A stretch of 45,431 nt of DNA, taken from positions 1 to 45,431 of the forward strand of contig JAEUTY010000032.1 in NCBI GenBank assembly GCA_016787805.1, in the 5' to 3' direction. Origin of the DNA: Flavobacterium sp. (GTDB lineage Bacteria; Bacteroidota; Bacteroidia; Flavobacteriales; Flavobacteriaceae). Shown one piece after another: positions 16,924 through 25,262 of this stretch. Positions within the stretch are counted from its first letter, which is position 1, and each line of letters begins with the position of its first letter. The position numbers and the translations under genes are program-made. The notes below the pieces were generated by a model. It ran no database searches, had not been told where the DNA came from, and saw only the letters and a list, made by a program, of their open reading frames with translations.

Positions 16924-18017
16924 TTAGTAAAAATTAAATCGTTCCAACGGTTCATTATCGTTTCAATATGATAGTTTTTGGCATTTTCAGAAGCATTTCT
17001 TGAAAGCAAATTTTGCAAAGCGATGTCTTCATCAAAACGAACCAACGTTTGTACAAAGCTATCAATATTATTGTATTCTACTAAAATTCCGTCCATATTG
17101 TTGTGAATAATATTCCGCGGACCTGTTGGCGAATCAAAAGAAATAACTGGAATGCCAGCCGCATGTGCTTCTAAAATCACCATCGGAAAGCATTCTTGTT
17201 CCGAGGTCATCAACAACACTTTAGCTTTGGCTAATTCTTCGGCTATTTGGTTGGATTGTCCTTTAAAGATAAAAGAATTTTGTAAGTTATTTTCATGAAC
17301 TAATTGCTTGATTTTTCTCGAATAATCATCATCGGTTGAACCAAACAAATGCAATTTCCAATTGGGATTTTGTGGGATGAATTTTGCCCAAACTTCGACT
17401 AATTTGTCCAATTGTTTTACTGGAGCTGGTCGACCAACAAACAAAGCAATATTTTCGTTTTGCGAATAATTGGTTGTCGATTGCGCTAATTGTTCTATTG
17501 GATTGGCAATTACAACAACATTCGGCGAAGGATAAAATTGTCGTTCTTCATTACTCAATACAAGCAAATAATCGTATTTTCCTTCAATATAATTGAGCAC
17601 TTTAGCTTTCATACCAACTAACGGACGACTGAATTTAGTAAAATGAAACTCCTTCATTGTTTTGGCTTTTGTAACCAAAAAAGGAAGAAAATACGTAATT
17701 GGGATATGTGAAGCTACATTGATAAAATGAGGTTTATTTTTCAAAATATACGATTGAATCAACCAAATATTTCTTAGAAACTTCAACACATTGGCAGGCG
17801 AAAAATAGCTTTTACTTCGGTTGTAATTAATCGCCAAATCGATGAATTTGACCTTACTAGATAGTTCGTAAATAATCGGTTTTTGAAATTGTTCAGTAGC
17901 AATAATTGTCACATCGTAGTGAAAAACCTCGGCCCAATAATTGGCTTTTACAGCGACTAATTTTTCAATTCCGCCGTGTGAATTCAACTGATCGACTAAG
18001 ATGACTATTTTTTTCAA
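16920..18017 (-). CDS. GT4 family glycosyltransferase
   Basis: A 365 aa GT-B glycosyltransferase. The N-terminal loop reads LVDQLNSHGGIEKLVAVKANYWAE-like, the donor domain starts IALFVGRPAPVKQLDKLVEVW, and the EX7E motif is QECFPMVILEAHAAGIPVISFD followed by PTGPRNII. The start is TTG at 18017, overlapping the upstream TGA stop as TTGA, the same coupling seen elsewhere as ATGA. It is similar along its length to the upstream GT4 (shared GGxE loop, SFDxPxGP block), so the two look like an old duplication. The sugar added is not deducible. Confidence 0.88.
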   Translation of the reverse strand: MKKIVILVDQLNSHGGIEKLVAVKANYWAEVFHYDVTIIATEQFQKPIIYELSSKVKFIDLAINYNRSKSYFSPANVLKFLRNIWLIQSYILKNKPHFINVASHIPITYFLPFLVTKAKTMKEFHFTKFSRPLVGMKAKVLNYIEGKYDYLLVLSNEERQFYPSPNVVVIANPIEQLAQSTTNYSQNENIALFVGRPAPVKQLDKLVEVWAKFIPQNPNWKLHLFGSTDDDYSRKIKQLVHENNLQNSFIFKGQSNQIAEELAKAKVLLMTSEQECFPMVILEAHAAGIPVISFDSPTGPRNIIHNNMDGILVEYNNIDSFVQTLVRFDEDIALQNLLSRNASENAKNYHIETIMNRWNDLIFTK

Positions 18018-19108
18018 ACGCTAACTGATTTAAACAATTCGTCCCATTGTTGCATGATAGTTGAGGGCAGAAAACGCTTTACATTTTGTTTGGCCTTACT
18101 TCCCATTTCGGAGCGAACGGTTTCGTTTTCCATCAAAAATAACAATTTTTCAGCCAATTGGTTTGTATTACCGTTTTCAACTAAAAATCCATCTATTCCA
18201 TCAGCAATTATATCACTTGGACCATACGGACAATCAAATGAAACACACGGAACACCGCATGCCATAGCTTCAATCAAAACCATTCCGAAGCCTTCAAATC
18301 GGGATGAAAGCACGTAAATGGAACTTTCTAAATACTTATCTTGAATGCTTTGTACGGGTTCAAAAAAGCGCACATTTTTCTGAATTTTCAATTGTTGTGC
18401 AAGCGTTTCCAAACCTTGTGAACTGTCAAATTTTCCGTAAATTTCCAATTGCCAATCGGGTTGTTTTTCGATTACTTTTTGCCAAGCAACGAGCAATCTA
18501 TCGTAACCTTTTTGATGGCTTTGTTTTCCAACAGCAATTACTTTTTTGTTAGTTAAATTCGAACTTTCAGTTGGATAAAACGACAGTGGATTGGAAATAA
18601 TTTTCACGTTATTGCTTTTCCACTCGTTGGTATTTTCTTTGGTCAAAACAATAAATTTTGTAAACGTCGACGCCAAAACGTCCATCAATTTAATTTTGAA
18701 TTTTGAAATTATGGTTTTCAAAACCCCAGCGTCTTGTCGGATTTCGATGTTTTTGGAAACATGACGTTCGTAGATAATAGGTTTTGATTTTCCTAAAATG
18801 GTTGGCAGAAAGAACGCTTTCAATCCGTCATCGCACACTATAATACAATCGGGATTGACTTTGACTATCGTATTTTTCAAACCCGAAACATAACTTTTAA
18901 AATACGAAATCGGATTTCCACCAATAGTAATTTGATGCAAATGAATTTTTGAACTGAAGGTGTAAAATAAATTTTTAGTCGATTCATTCAAACCCAAAAT
19001 ATGTACTTCGTAACCCAACGCATCAGCCAAATAGCTAGCTTTGATGGAAAGCACTCTTTCCAAGCCGCCTGAGCCGTTGATTCCGTTAGTGATGTACAAT
19101 AATTTCAT
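18014..19108 (-). CDS. GT4 family glycosyltransferase
   Basis: A GT-B glycosyltransferase of about 364 aa. It has MKLLYITNGINGSGGLERVLS at the N-terminus, KVIAVGKQSHQKGYDRLLVAW at the domain junction, and a full EX7E motif FEGFGMVLIEAMACGVPCVSFD followed by CPYGPSDII. This resembles the GalNAc/Gal-type GT4 group seen in many capsule loci, though the donor is not certain. I choose the ATG at 19108; a TTG at 19114 would add two residues. It is the first gene after the 117 bp gap containing an inverted repeat, so it may have its own promoter. Confidence 0.88.
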   Translation of the reverse strand: MKLLYITNGINGSGGLERVLSIKASYLADALGYEVHILGLNESTKNLFYTFSSKIHLHQITIGGNPISYFKSYVSGLKNTIVKVNPDCIIVCDDGLKAFFLPTILGKSKPIIYERHVSKNIEIRQDAGVLKTIISKFKIKLMDVLASTFTKFIVLTKENTNEWKSNNVKIISNPLSFYPTESSNLTNKKVIAVGKQSHQKGYDRLLVAWQKVIEKQPDWQLEIYGKFDSSQGLETLAQQLKIQKNVRFFEPVQSIQDKYLESSIYVLSSRFEGFGMVLIEAMACGVPCVSFDCPYGPSDIIADGIDGFLVENGNTNQLAEKLLFLMENETVRSEMGSKAKQNVKRFLPSTIMQQWDELFKSVSV

Positions 19109-19225
19109 TTTCAATTTTTTTAATCTTTGTGTAACTCTATTTTCTCAGTGATTCTTTGCGCTACAGCGTTATGCCACAAAGTCACACAAAGGTAGCACAG
19201 AGTGACTCAAAGAGAGTACTGCGTA
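19109..19225. repeat. Intergenic inverted-repeat element between the GT4 and Wzx genes
   Basis: This 117 bp gap is the longest inside the 36-kb operon. It has an 11/12 inverted repeat, CTTTGTGTAACT (19125-19136) against AGTCACACAAAG (19180-19191). A perfect 5 bp stem, AGTAC-TGC-GTACT (19215-19227), overlaps the Wzx stop codon. Several CTTTG(T/C)G-like words recur on both strands, as in dispersed repeats I recall from Flavobacterium intergenic DNA. An exact minus-strand -7 box, TACCTTTG (19187-19194), lies within it, but the nearest TTG is only 13 nt upstream, so promoter function is doubtful. Confidence 0.65.
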
Positions 19226-20776
19226 CTACTTTTTATATTTTCCAATTATTTTATTCACCATCGCTTTTATCAAACTAGTTAAACCACTATATTCAGATGT
19301 ATTCTTACAAAACAAATAGATTACAATATTCGGAATTATCAAGCACAATAGCACTTTGACCACAAAAATCAAGAAATTGGTTTTAGGTAAAAACACGTTC
19401 AAACCAAATAAAATAGCGATTGTTACCGCTACAATTACAATATAAAAAAGGTATTTTTTTAAATATTCGATTGGATTCAATTGCAAAGCGATTTTATAAA
19501 CCAAGTATGGATCGTACCAGCAATTGGTTACCAAACGCGCGGTTGCTGTGGCAAATAGGATTCCTTCTAAACCGTAAACGCTTCCCAACGCAAATGAAAG
19601 CACTAAATTGATTAAAGCCGTAAAAAAAACGATGTATCTTCCCTCTTTAAATATACCAAATGTCGATTTAAACGTCCACACCGCATTTTGCATTCCAAAC
19701 ATATAAAAATTTAGAGCCAAAGCCACCACAGCCCAGATGGACAAGACATATTTTTCGCCAATCCAGATTTGGATAAAATCGTTTAGTAAAAAAATAATGC
19801 CTACCGAAGCCCAGCCATAGACCCAAAAATTAGCAAAATTAACCGTGTTGAAGGTTGCAATTTTCTTTTCATGGCTTTCGGTAACATTGATGTGCGCGAT
19901 ACTGCCGCGAATGTTAGCAAAAACCTGCATAATCAAACCCGAGGCCAAGCCAATTAACAAATTGTAGTTGGATAATAAACCTACCATCGCCAAACCTGAA
20001 AAATAATTTAAAATGATATTGTCTGTACTGTTGACCAACAAACCGCTAACTTTTACAATTCCTGTTGATTTTACATTGGAATAAATTTTGGCTTTGGTTT
20101 CAGCGTCGATAGTTTCCGATTTATACTCTTTCAAAAAAGGATACAATTGATTTACTTTGCGAGAAATCATCAGATTGCCTGAAAACTGCATAACTGATTG
20201 AATAATCAAATACAGAATAAAATTTTGAAATAGTACTAAAGCTAGTATTTGTAAACTATTCTGTAACAAAAAAACGAGAATGTTGTTTTTTGAAACTTCA
20301 TAACTTTTTTGATCAGCATGGAGTAAACTCGCTTTGTATTGTAAAAAGTAAGACGAAACCGTATTAAACAAAAACAATACGTAAATCAGTATCAAATCTT
20401 TTTCTAATTGTTTTGGAGGATTGTCAACAATTTGATGCAAAAAAGGAATTAGTGTAAGCCCGATTACTGCGATGATTAAAGCAATATTCCGGTAAACCTT
20501 AGCAAAAAAATGCACTAATCCTGACAACTTTCTTTCGTCCTTTTCAGCTAAAGGTTTGTAAAGCGAATATAATATTGCGCTAGTAATTCCGAGTTCGGTT
20601 AATGACAAAAGCGATAGAATATTACTAAATAGACCATTTACACCTAAATATTCAATTGCTAAATATTTGATGAAAATCGTGCGACTTACAAAACCCAAAA
20701 TCATCTGCAACACTTGAGCGGTGAGACCAAATGAGATGTTTTTGATTGAATTGGAAAGTCGGGAATTGTTATTCAT
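19226..20776 (-). CDS. Wzx-type oligosaccharide flippase (MOP/PST family)
   Basis: A 516 aa polytopic protein with 12 or more hydrophobic helices. It begins LSNSIKNISFGLTAQVLQMILGFVSRTIFIKYL and has the 'EYLGVNGLFSNILSLLSLTELG' segment typical of Bacteroidota and Firmicutes PST-type flippases. It moves the undecaprenyl-pyrophosphate-linked repeat unit from the cytoplasmic to the periplasmic face for polymerisation by the EpsG-like protein. Its start overlaps the upstream hydrolase stop (TAATG), and the gap after it holds the 19109-19225 repeat. It is the only full-length Wzx candidate in the window. Confidence 0.93.
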   Translation of the reverse strand: MNNNSRLSNSIKNISFGLTAQVLQMILGFVSRTIFIKYLAIEYLGVNGLFSNILSLLSLTELGITSAILYSLYKPLAEKDERKLSGLVHFFAKVYRNIALIIAVIGLTLIPFLHQIVDNPPKQLEKDLILIYVLFLFNTVSSYFLQYKASLLHADQKSYEVSKNNILVFLLQNSLQILALVLFQNFILYLIIQSVMQFSGNLMISRKVNQLYPFLKEYKSETIDAETKAKIYSNVKSTGIVKVSGLLVNSTDNIILNYFSGLAMVGLLSNYNLLIGLASGLIMQVFANIRGSIAHINVTESHEKKIATFNTVNFANFWVYGWASVGIIFLLNDFIQIWIGEKYVLSIWAVVALALNFYMFGMQNAVWTFKSTFGIFKEGRYIVFFTALINLVLSFALGSVYGLEGILFATATARLVTNCWYDPYLVYKIALQLNPIEYLKKYLFYIVIVAVTIAILFGLNVFLPKTNFLIFVVKVLLCLIIPNIVIYLFCKNTSEYSGLTSLIKAMVNKIIGKYKK

Positions 20777-21924
20777 TATTTATATAGTGTTCTCAAAACA
20801 AATCCTTGTGTAAACGGCAATATATCAAATCGTTGCGAATGAATCCCGATGCCTTTGGTGTCGCCTTGTGAAAAATCGATAGCGCCGTTTCTTCGTGTGA
20901 CTTTTTGCAAATACTGCAAAGCGTTTTCTTTTGCAGATTTACATTCGCTTGAAATGGATTCAATTGTAGAAGCATTCGCCAAAAACCAAGCTAAAGTTGC
21001 TGCAGTTGATGAATCGAATTGCGACGATTTATTGGTAATGAGCCAATGCCAACCACCATTTTTTTGTTGGAATTGCATGGCCATTTTGGCAAATTGAATT
21101 ACATTTTCTTCCAATTGTTTTTTTGCCAAATGATTGTCTGGCAAAGCATTCCAAGCATCAATTAAACCAATTGCGTACCAACCCAAACCTCTTCCCCAAC
21201 CGAACAATCCGACGGGTAATTTGGTTTCTAAATTGTAAGTGTGACACGGAATAAAAGTCTGGTTCAATAAAGCGTATTTATTGAACTCTGTAATCTGCAA
21301 AACCGCCAAATGAATGGCTTCTTCTTGATAGAATTTGATTCCATATTCCACCAAAAACGGACAAATGAATCCGATTGTGTCTACATAACGAAAATGCTTG
21401 CTGTGTTTTTTGTAAGCTATGGTTCCGTCATCGCCTTTTAAACTTAAGATTAATTGGTATAAGCTGTCAAAAGCAGGTTTATTTTTACCTAAATCCAACC
21501 ACGGAATGGAAATTAATGCATAACCCAAAATCACACTATCAATTTCGGTTGGAAGTTGTTTCCAGTTGCCATTAGCATTAATTTTGGAGTCGTAATAATT
21601 ATTGATAACGACTTTGGTTGTTTCGCTGTTAGACGATTTATATTCTTCTATTAAACCCAACAATAACGAGGCTTCTTGCCAATGTTGAATCGCATTTTTT
21701 TTGTAATTTCCTTTGATAATGTCAATAATAATAAGCCTTGAATTATCTGTAATCGTAATGGTTGGCGTTTTGAAAATCCATTTTTTGGAAAGATCAAACA
21801 CTTTATTTTTCCATTCGTCCTGACTTTGAAATTGTCCAATTTTAATGCGACTTTGCCACGTATTGAATTGCGGAATCCAATCGATGAGGAAGATGATTAA
21901 AACAAGTATGATTAGTAGTGTCAT
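20776..21924 (-). CDS. GH88/GH105-like (unsaturated glycuronyl) hydrolase family protein
   Basis: A 382 aa protein with an (alpha/alpha)6-barrel pattern and the family landmarks HFRYVDTIGFICPFL (Asp about 182), FGWGRGLGWYAIGLIDAW (about 241-258), QQKNGGWHWL and DSSTAATLAWFL. GH88/GH105 enzymes hydrolyse unsaturated uronic acids left by polysaccharide lyases. The N-terminus (residues 2-15) is a strong hydrophobic helix with no clear cleavage site, so the protein may be membrane-anchored. Its presence inside a uronic-acid capsule operon is odd: it may trim or turn over the polymer or have been recruited to another role. It is not next to any PUL-type SusC/SusD or lyase gene. Confidence 0.78.
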   Translation of the reverse strand: MTLLIILVLIIFLIDWIPQFNTWQSRIKIGQFQSQDEWKNKVFDLSKKWIFKTPTITITDNSRLIIIDIIKGNYKKNAIQHWQEASLLLGLIEEYKSSNSETTKVVINNYYDSKINANGNWKQLPTEIDSVILGYALISIPWLDLGKNKPAFDSLYQLILSLKGDDGTIAYKKHSKHFRYVDTIGFICPFLVEYGIKFYQEEAIHLAVLQITEFNKYALLNQTFIPCHTYNLETKLPVGLFGWGRGLGWYAIGLIDAWNALPDNHLAKKQLEENVIQFAKMAMQFQQKNGGWHWLITNKSSQFDSSTAATLAWFLANASTIESISSECKSAKENALQYLQKVTRRNGAIDFSQGDTKGIGIHSQRFDILPFTQGFVLRTLYK

Positions 21925-21941
21925 TTTTTTTTCGATAATGG

Positions 21942-21967
21942 TCAGCTTTTAGCAATCAGCTTTTAGC
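21942..21967. repeat. Tandem 12-bp direct repeat at the hydrolase / SGNH junction
   Basis: TCAGCTTTTAGC occurs perfectly at 21942-21953 and again at 21956-21967, with a 2 bp spacer. The second copy contains the stop and final codons of the SGNH-like gene (ending ...EAKS). This kind of 'GCTAAAAGCTGA' repeat is familiar from Flavobacterium intergenic DNA. It marks a join between modules. Confidence 0.8.
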
Positions 21968-22885
21968 TTCTAAAACTCTAATAAAAGATTCTATTTTATG
22001 TTTTTTAATAAATTCTTCAAAATAAATCGAAAACTTCCTCGCTCCTTTGTAATTCAAATGATCAAAATCGCCCATTTCATCATGAGTTAATTTAAAATTA
22101 TGGAAATCTAAAAATGGTATTTGGGCAAATTTTTGTTTTCGTAAATTTTGAAACTTTTGTTCATCGTATTCGTTGAATAAAATTGGATGCACTGGCGTTC
22201 GATAGAAAATGATTTTGACGTTTTTCTGTTGACAAAATTCCACTATTTTTTCGAGATAGTTGACATTTATTGTAGAAACTGAGTCGGAGAATTCTTTTTT
22301 AATCGTTCTAATGAAATTGACTTTGATAATCGAGTCTAACTTATTGCGTTTCAAGTACAAATAACCACCCCAATTGTTGTTACTTAAAAAATTGGTTTCG
22401 CCTTTGGCTAAAAAAGTCAAATTGTTTTTCAACGCTTTCAGTTCGCCCGACAAAACAGCTTTGTAATTGTGTTGCAACAAAAGTGTGTAATCTTCACCAT
22501 CCAATTGTGCAGCATATTTTGGAAAATAATTGCCTACATGCTCATCATCGTACGTCCATTCGTCCATTCTCGGCTCTATTTGGTTGTTGGAAAACGAAAG
22601 GTAAACGGTTTTAATTTGTGGATTTTCGGGTACTAATTTTTTAATTTTTTGATACGTATAAAAATAAGCTTCGCCGCCTTGTGCCATATTTTTGATATTG
22701 GAAATTAACGAATCATTAAAGGCACATTCGGGTTGCGAGTGACCTAAAATTAGACTATGAACTGATTTTGCCAATTGAAAAACAGGTTTACTATTGACCA
22801 TTTTTTTTGACACCAATGCTACTCCAATTGCTACTAAAAGCATCGGAATAACGAATAACAAAAGGCGTTTTAAAAAGCGTTTCAT
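21956..22885 (-). CDS. SGNH-like membrane-anchored protein of the O-acylation module (copy B)
   Basis: A 309 aa protein with an N-terminal membrane anchor (about residues 4-24) followed by a periplasmic domain. A GHS motif in LILGHSQPECAFND (Ser about 50) and a C-terminal DHLNYKGARKFS (Asp about 275, His about 276) fit the Ser...Asp-x-x-His pattern of DltD/AlgJ/SGNH-like acyltransferases. By position it should receive acyl groups from the MBOAT protein and pass them to the polysaccharide in the periplasm. It overlaps the related upstream gene by 4 nt. It has no recognised family name; the function is inferred from motif and neighbours. Its C-terminus is encoded within the 21942-21967 repeat. 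Confidence 0.75.
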   Translation of the reverse strand: MKRFLKRLLLFVIPMLLVAIGVALVSKKMVNSKPVFQLAKSVHSLILGHSQPECAFNDSLISNIKNMAQGGEAYFYTYQKIKKLVPENPQIKTVYLSFSNNQIEPRMDEWTYDDEHVGNYFPKYAAQLDGEDYTLLLQHNYKAVLSGELKALKNNLTFLAKGETNFLSNNNWGGYLYLKRNKLDSIIKVNFIRTIKKEFSDSVSTINVNYLEKIVEFCQQKNVKIIFYRTPVHPILFNEYDEQKFQNLRKQKFAQIPFLDFHNFKLTHDEMGDFDHLNYKGARKFSIYFEEFIKKHKIESFIRVLEAKS

Positions 22886-23808
22886 TGGTGAATAATTGAA
22901 TCCATTAATTTAGAATATTTCTCGGCTCCTTTGGCATTGAGATGGTCGTCGTTGCTGAAGTCTTTCAACTTAAATCGGCTTGTGTTTTCAAAATTGTAAT
23001 ACCGAATTTTATGATAGACAATTAACTTTTGAATGTAGTTTTTTACCTTTTGATCTTTCTTTGGAATCTTATTTTCTATGTAGGTTTTATACAATGGTGA
23101 AGAAAAAAAGTAAAGTTCAATGTTGTTGTTTTTACAATACGCAATCATCGCTTGAATTCTCTTGGCATTGCGTTTGAAATTTTCAGTAGAAACTTCTTTG
23201 TGGCGCGATTTTAAACGCTCTTTTGCCGTAGCTTCAATCTTGGTTTCATCGTAGTTTAAACCTAAAAAATCATTGGAATAATTAGCTTCTACAAATCCGA
23301 ATTCATTAATCACTTGTGGTTTGTAATTACTCGAAAATTGATCCAAAATAATGTTATTAAAAAAATCGACATTCGACGAATACAACGATATTTTATTAAC
23401 GAATTTCACAGGTTGAACTTCAATTCCATAGTACAAATAATACCACGGAAAACGGTAAAAATCAGGTTTGTTTTCAATATCCAAACGATGGTAATCCAAT
23501 TCGAAAACGACTTTTTTGAGGTTTTTCATTTGCTTGACATTGGAAAAAAACAACGCCGAGTCAATTTGAATATCTTGTGAACCATAAGATAAATTGGCCG
23601 TTTTACTTCTAAAAAACTTTGGATTCACGCCATTTTGATTGTGTGACGAACCCAAAACCAATACTTCTACTTGCTCTTTATTCTTTTGAAAATAATTGGC
23701 TTTAGTAATGAATGTATTTTCAGAATTTCGGATATAAATTTCTATTGCTGTGAAAAAGAGCAACACAGGCAACAAAAACCATAACGATTTAGCTAAAAAC
23801 TGTTTCAT
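22882..23808 (-). CDS. SGNH-like membrane-anchored protein of the O-acylation module (copy A)
   Basis: A 308 aa protein with an N-terminal membrane anchor (about 8-25), then LVLGSSHNQNGVNPKFF (GSSH at about 53-56) and a C-terminal NDDHLNAKGAEKYSKLMD (Asp about 288, His about 289). This is the same layout as the next gene. Both keep the block-I Ser and the Asp/His end block of SGNH-fold proteins such as DltD, AlgJ and AlgX. It follows the MBOAT gene by 3 nt, the usual place for the periplasmic transferase partner. Alternatives are an inactive scaffold or an esterase that removes acyl groups. The two copies are diverged paralogues. Confidence 0.75.
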   Translation of the reverse strand: MKQFLAKSLWFLLPVLLFFTAIEIYIRNSENTFITKANYFQKNKEQVEVLVLGSSHNQNGVNPKFFRSKTANLSYGSQDIQIDSALFFSNVKQMKNLKKVVFELDYHRLDIENKPDFYRFPWYYLYYGIEVQPVKFVNKISLYSSNVDFFNNIILDQFSSNYKPQVINEFGFVEANYSNDFLGLNYDETKIEATAKERLKSRHKEVSTENFKRNAKRIQAMIAYCKNNNIELYFFSSPLYKTYIENKIPKKDQKVKNYIQKLIVYHKIRYYNFENTSRFKLKDFSNDDHLNAKGAEKYSKLMDSIIHQ

Positions 23809-23811
23809 TGG

Positions 23812-25248
23812 TTAGAATTGGAAGTAAATAAACTCTTGTTCTTTTCCCATAAAAGCAAAAATCAAGATGATGAGTAAATAGTAAAACGATAGCCTCAAAA
23901 ACTTCGGCCATTTCATACCCAAGCGTTGCAATGCGTATTGATGTTCGCGTCCAATCCATTCGATAGTAATAAAAAAGACTAACAAAGCAAATATCGAATA
24001 CGGTAAAACCGTTGGCATGGAGAGCAATGATTTGGTAAAAATGCCTTTAATGTAACTCAACGCGTGCGTCATGTTATTGGCGCGGAAGAAAATCCAGGCA
24101 AAAACAGTCAGTAGAAATGTAATACCGATGCTAAAAATTTCACTTACATTGGGCAACATTCTTCCTTCTGCCACGATTCCGATATTGTTTCGGTTTTTAT
24201 TGGCTAATAATAATGGTAAAAAGTACAGTGCATTCAAGAATCCCCAAGCGATGAACGTCCAATTGGCGCCGTGCCAAAATCCGCTGACCAGAAAAATGAT
24301 AAAGGTATTGCGCACTTTCATCCACGTGCCGCCTTTGCTTCCGCCTAGTGGAATGTACAAATAATCTCTGAACCAAGTTGAGAGTGAAATGTGCCAACGT
24401 CTCCAAAATTCGGCTATATCACGCGAAAAATACGGAAAGGCAAAATTGCGCAAAAGTTCAACGCCAAACAATCGTGCTGTACCTAAAGCGATGTCTGAAT
24501 ATCCTGAGAAATCACAATAAATTTGGAAAGTGAAAAACAAAGCTCCAAGTACCAAATTACTGCCTGATTGGTGTGCGGAGTCGTTAAAAATCAGATTAGC
24601 GTATTCGGCACAATTATCGGCTATGACAATTTTCTTGAACAATCCCCATAAAATCTGACGTAAACCATCAATTGCTGTGGTGTAATCGAATTTTCTTGCT
24701 CTTTGAATTTGAGGCAACAAATGCGTTGCACGTTCAATCGGACCCGCGACTAATAACGGAAAAAAGCTCACAAAAACGGCGTAATCAATAAAATTACGTT
24801 CGGGTTTGATTTTATTGTAATAAATATCAATGACGTACGACAAACCATGAAACGTATAGAACGAAATCCCGACAGGAAGAATGACATTGAGCATCCAAAC
24901 ATCGACATGAAGTCCGAAATTGGCTAATGCTTCTGCAAAAGATTCGGCAAAAAAGTTATAGTATTTAAAAAATCCTAAAAAGCCCAAATTAACACCAATG
25001 CTCAACCAAAACCAGAACTTTTTTCCAATACTAGTCTTCGCATCAAACATTTTTAAACCCGTAAAATAGTCTAATAATGTAGAGAAAATCAATAAAAACA
25101 TGAAGCGATAATCCCAACAAGCATAGAAGAAATAGCTGGCTACCAACAATAAAATATTCTGATGTTTGTAATTTTTATTGGCCACAAACCAATACAAAAA
25201 GAAAACGATGGGTAAAAATAGGGCGAAATTGATGGAGTTAAATAGCAT
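23812..25248 (-). CDS. MBOAT family O-acyltransferase (AlgI/DltB-like)
   Basis: A 478 aa polytopic membrane protein that passes acyl groups, usually acetyl, across the membrane for O-acylation of extracellular polysaccharide. Family landmarks: YCDFSGYSDIALGTARLFG (about 244-262), FAFPYFSRDIAEFWRRWHISLSTWFRDYLYIPLGG (His about 286) and the invariant His in SGFWHGANWTFIAWG (about 326). Length and about ten helices are normal for AlgI-like proteins. It is followed by two SGNH-like genes within 4 nt, forming a compact three-gene acylation module. The target is presumably the polysaccharide made by this operon. Confidence 0.94.
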   Translation of the reverse strand: MLFNSINFALFLPIVFFLYWFVANKNYKHQNILLLVASYFFYACWDYRFMFLLIFSTLLDYFTGLKMFDAKTSIGKKFWFWLSIGVNLGFLGFFKYYNFFAESFAEALANFGLHVDVWMLNVILPVGISFYTFHGLSYVIDIYYNKIKPERNFIDYAVFVSFFPLLVAGPIERATHLLPQIQRARKFDYTTAIDGLRQILWGLFKKIVIADNCAEYANLIFNDSAHQSGSNLVLGALFFTFQIYCDFSGYSDIALGTARLFGVELLRNFAFPYFSRDIAEFWRRWHISLSTWFRDYLYIPLGGSKGGTWMKVRNTFIIFLVSGFWHGANWTFIAWGFLNALYFLPLLLANKNRNNIGIVAEGRMLPNVSEIFSIGITFLLTVFAWIFFRANNMTHALSYIKGIFTKSLLSMPTVLPYSIFALLVFFITIEWIGREHQYALQRLGMKWPKFLRLSFYYLLIILIFAFMGKEQEFIYFQF

Positions 25249-25262
25249 AACTGGTTTCGGGT

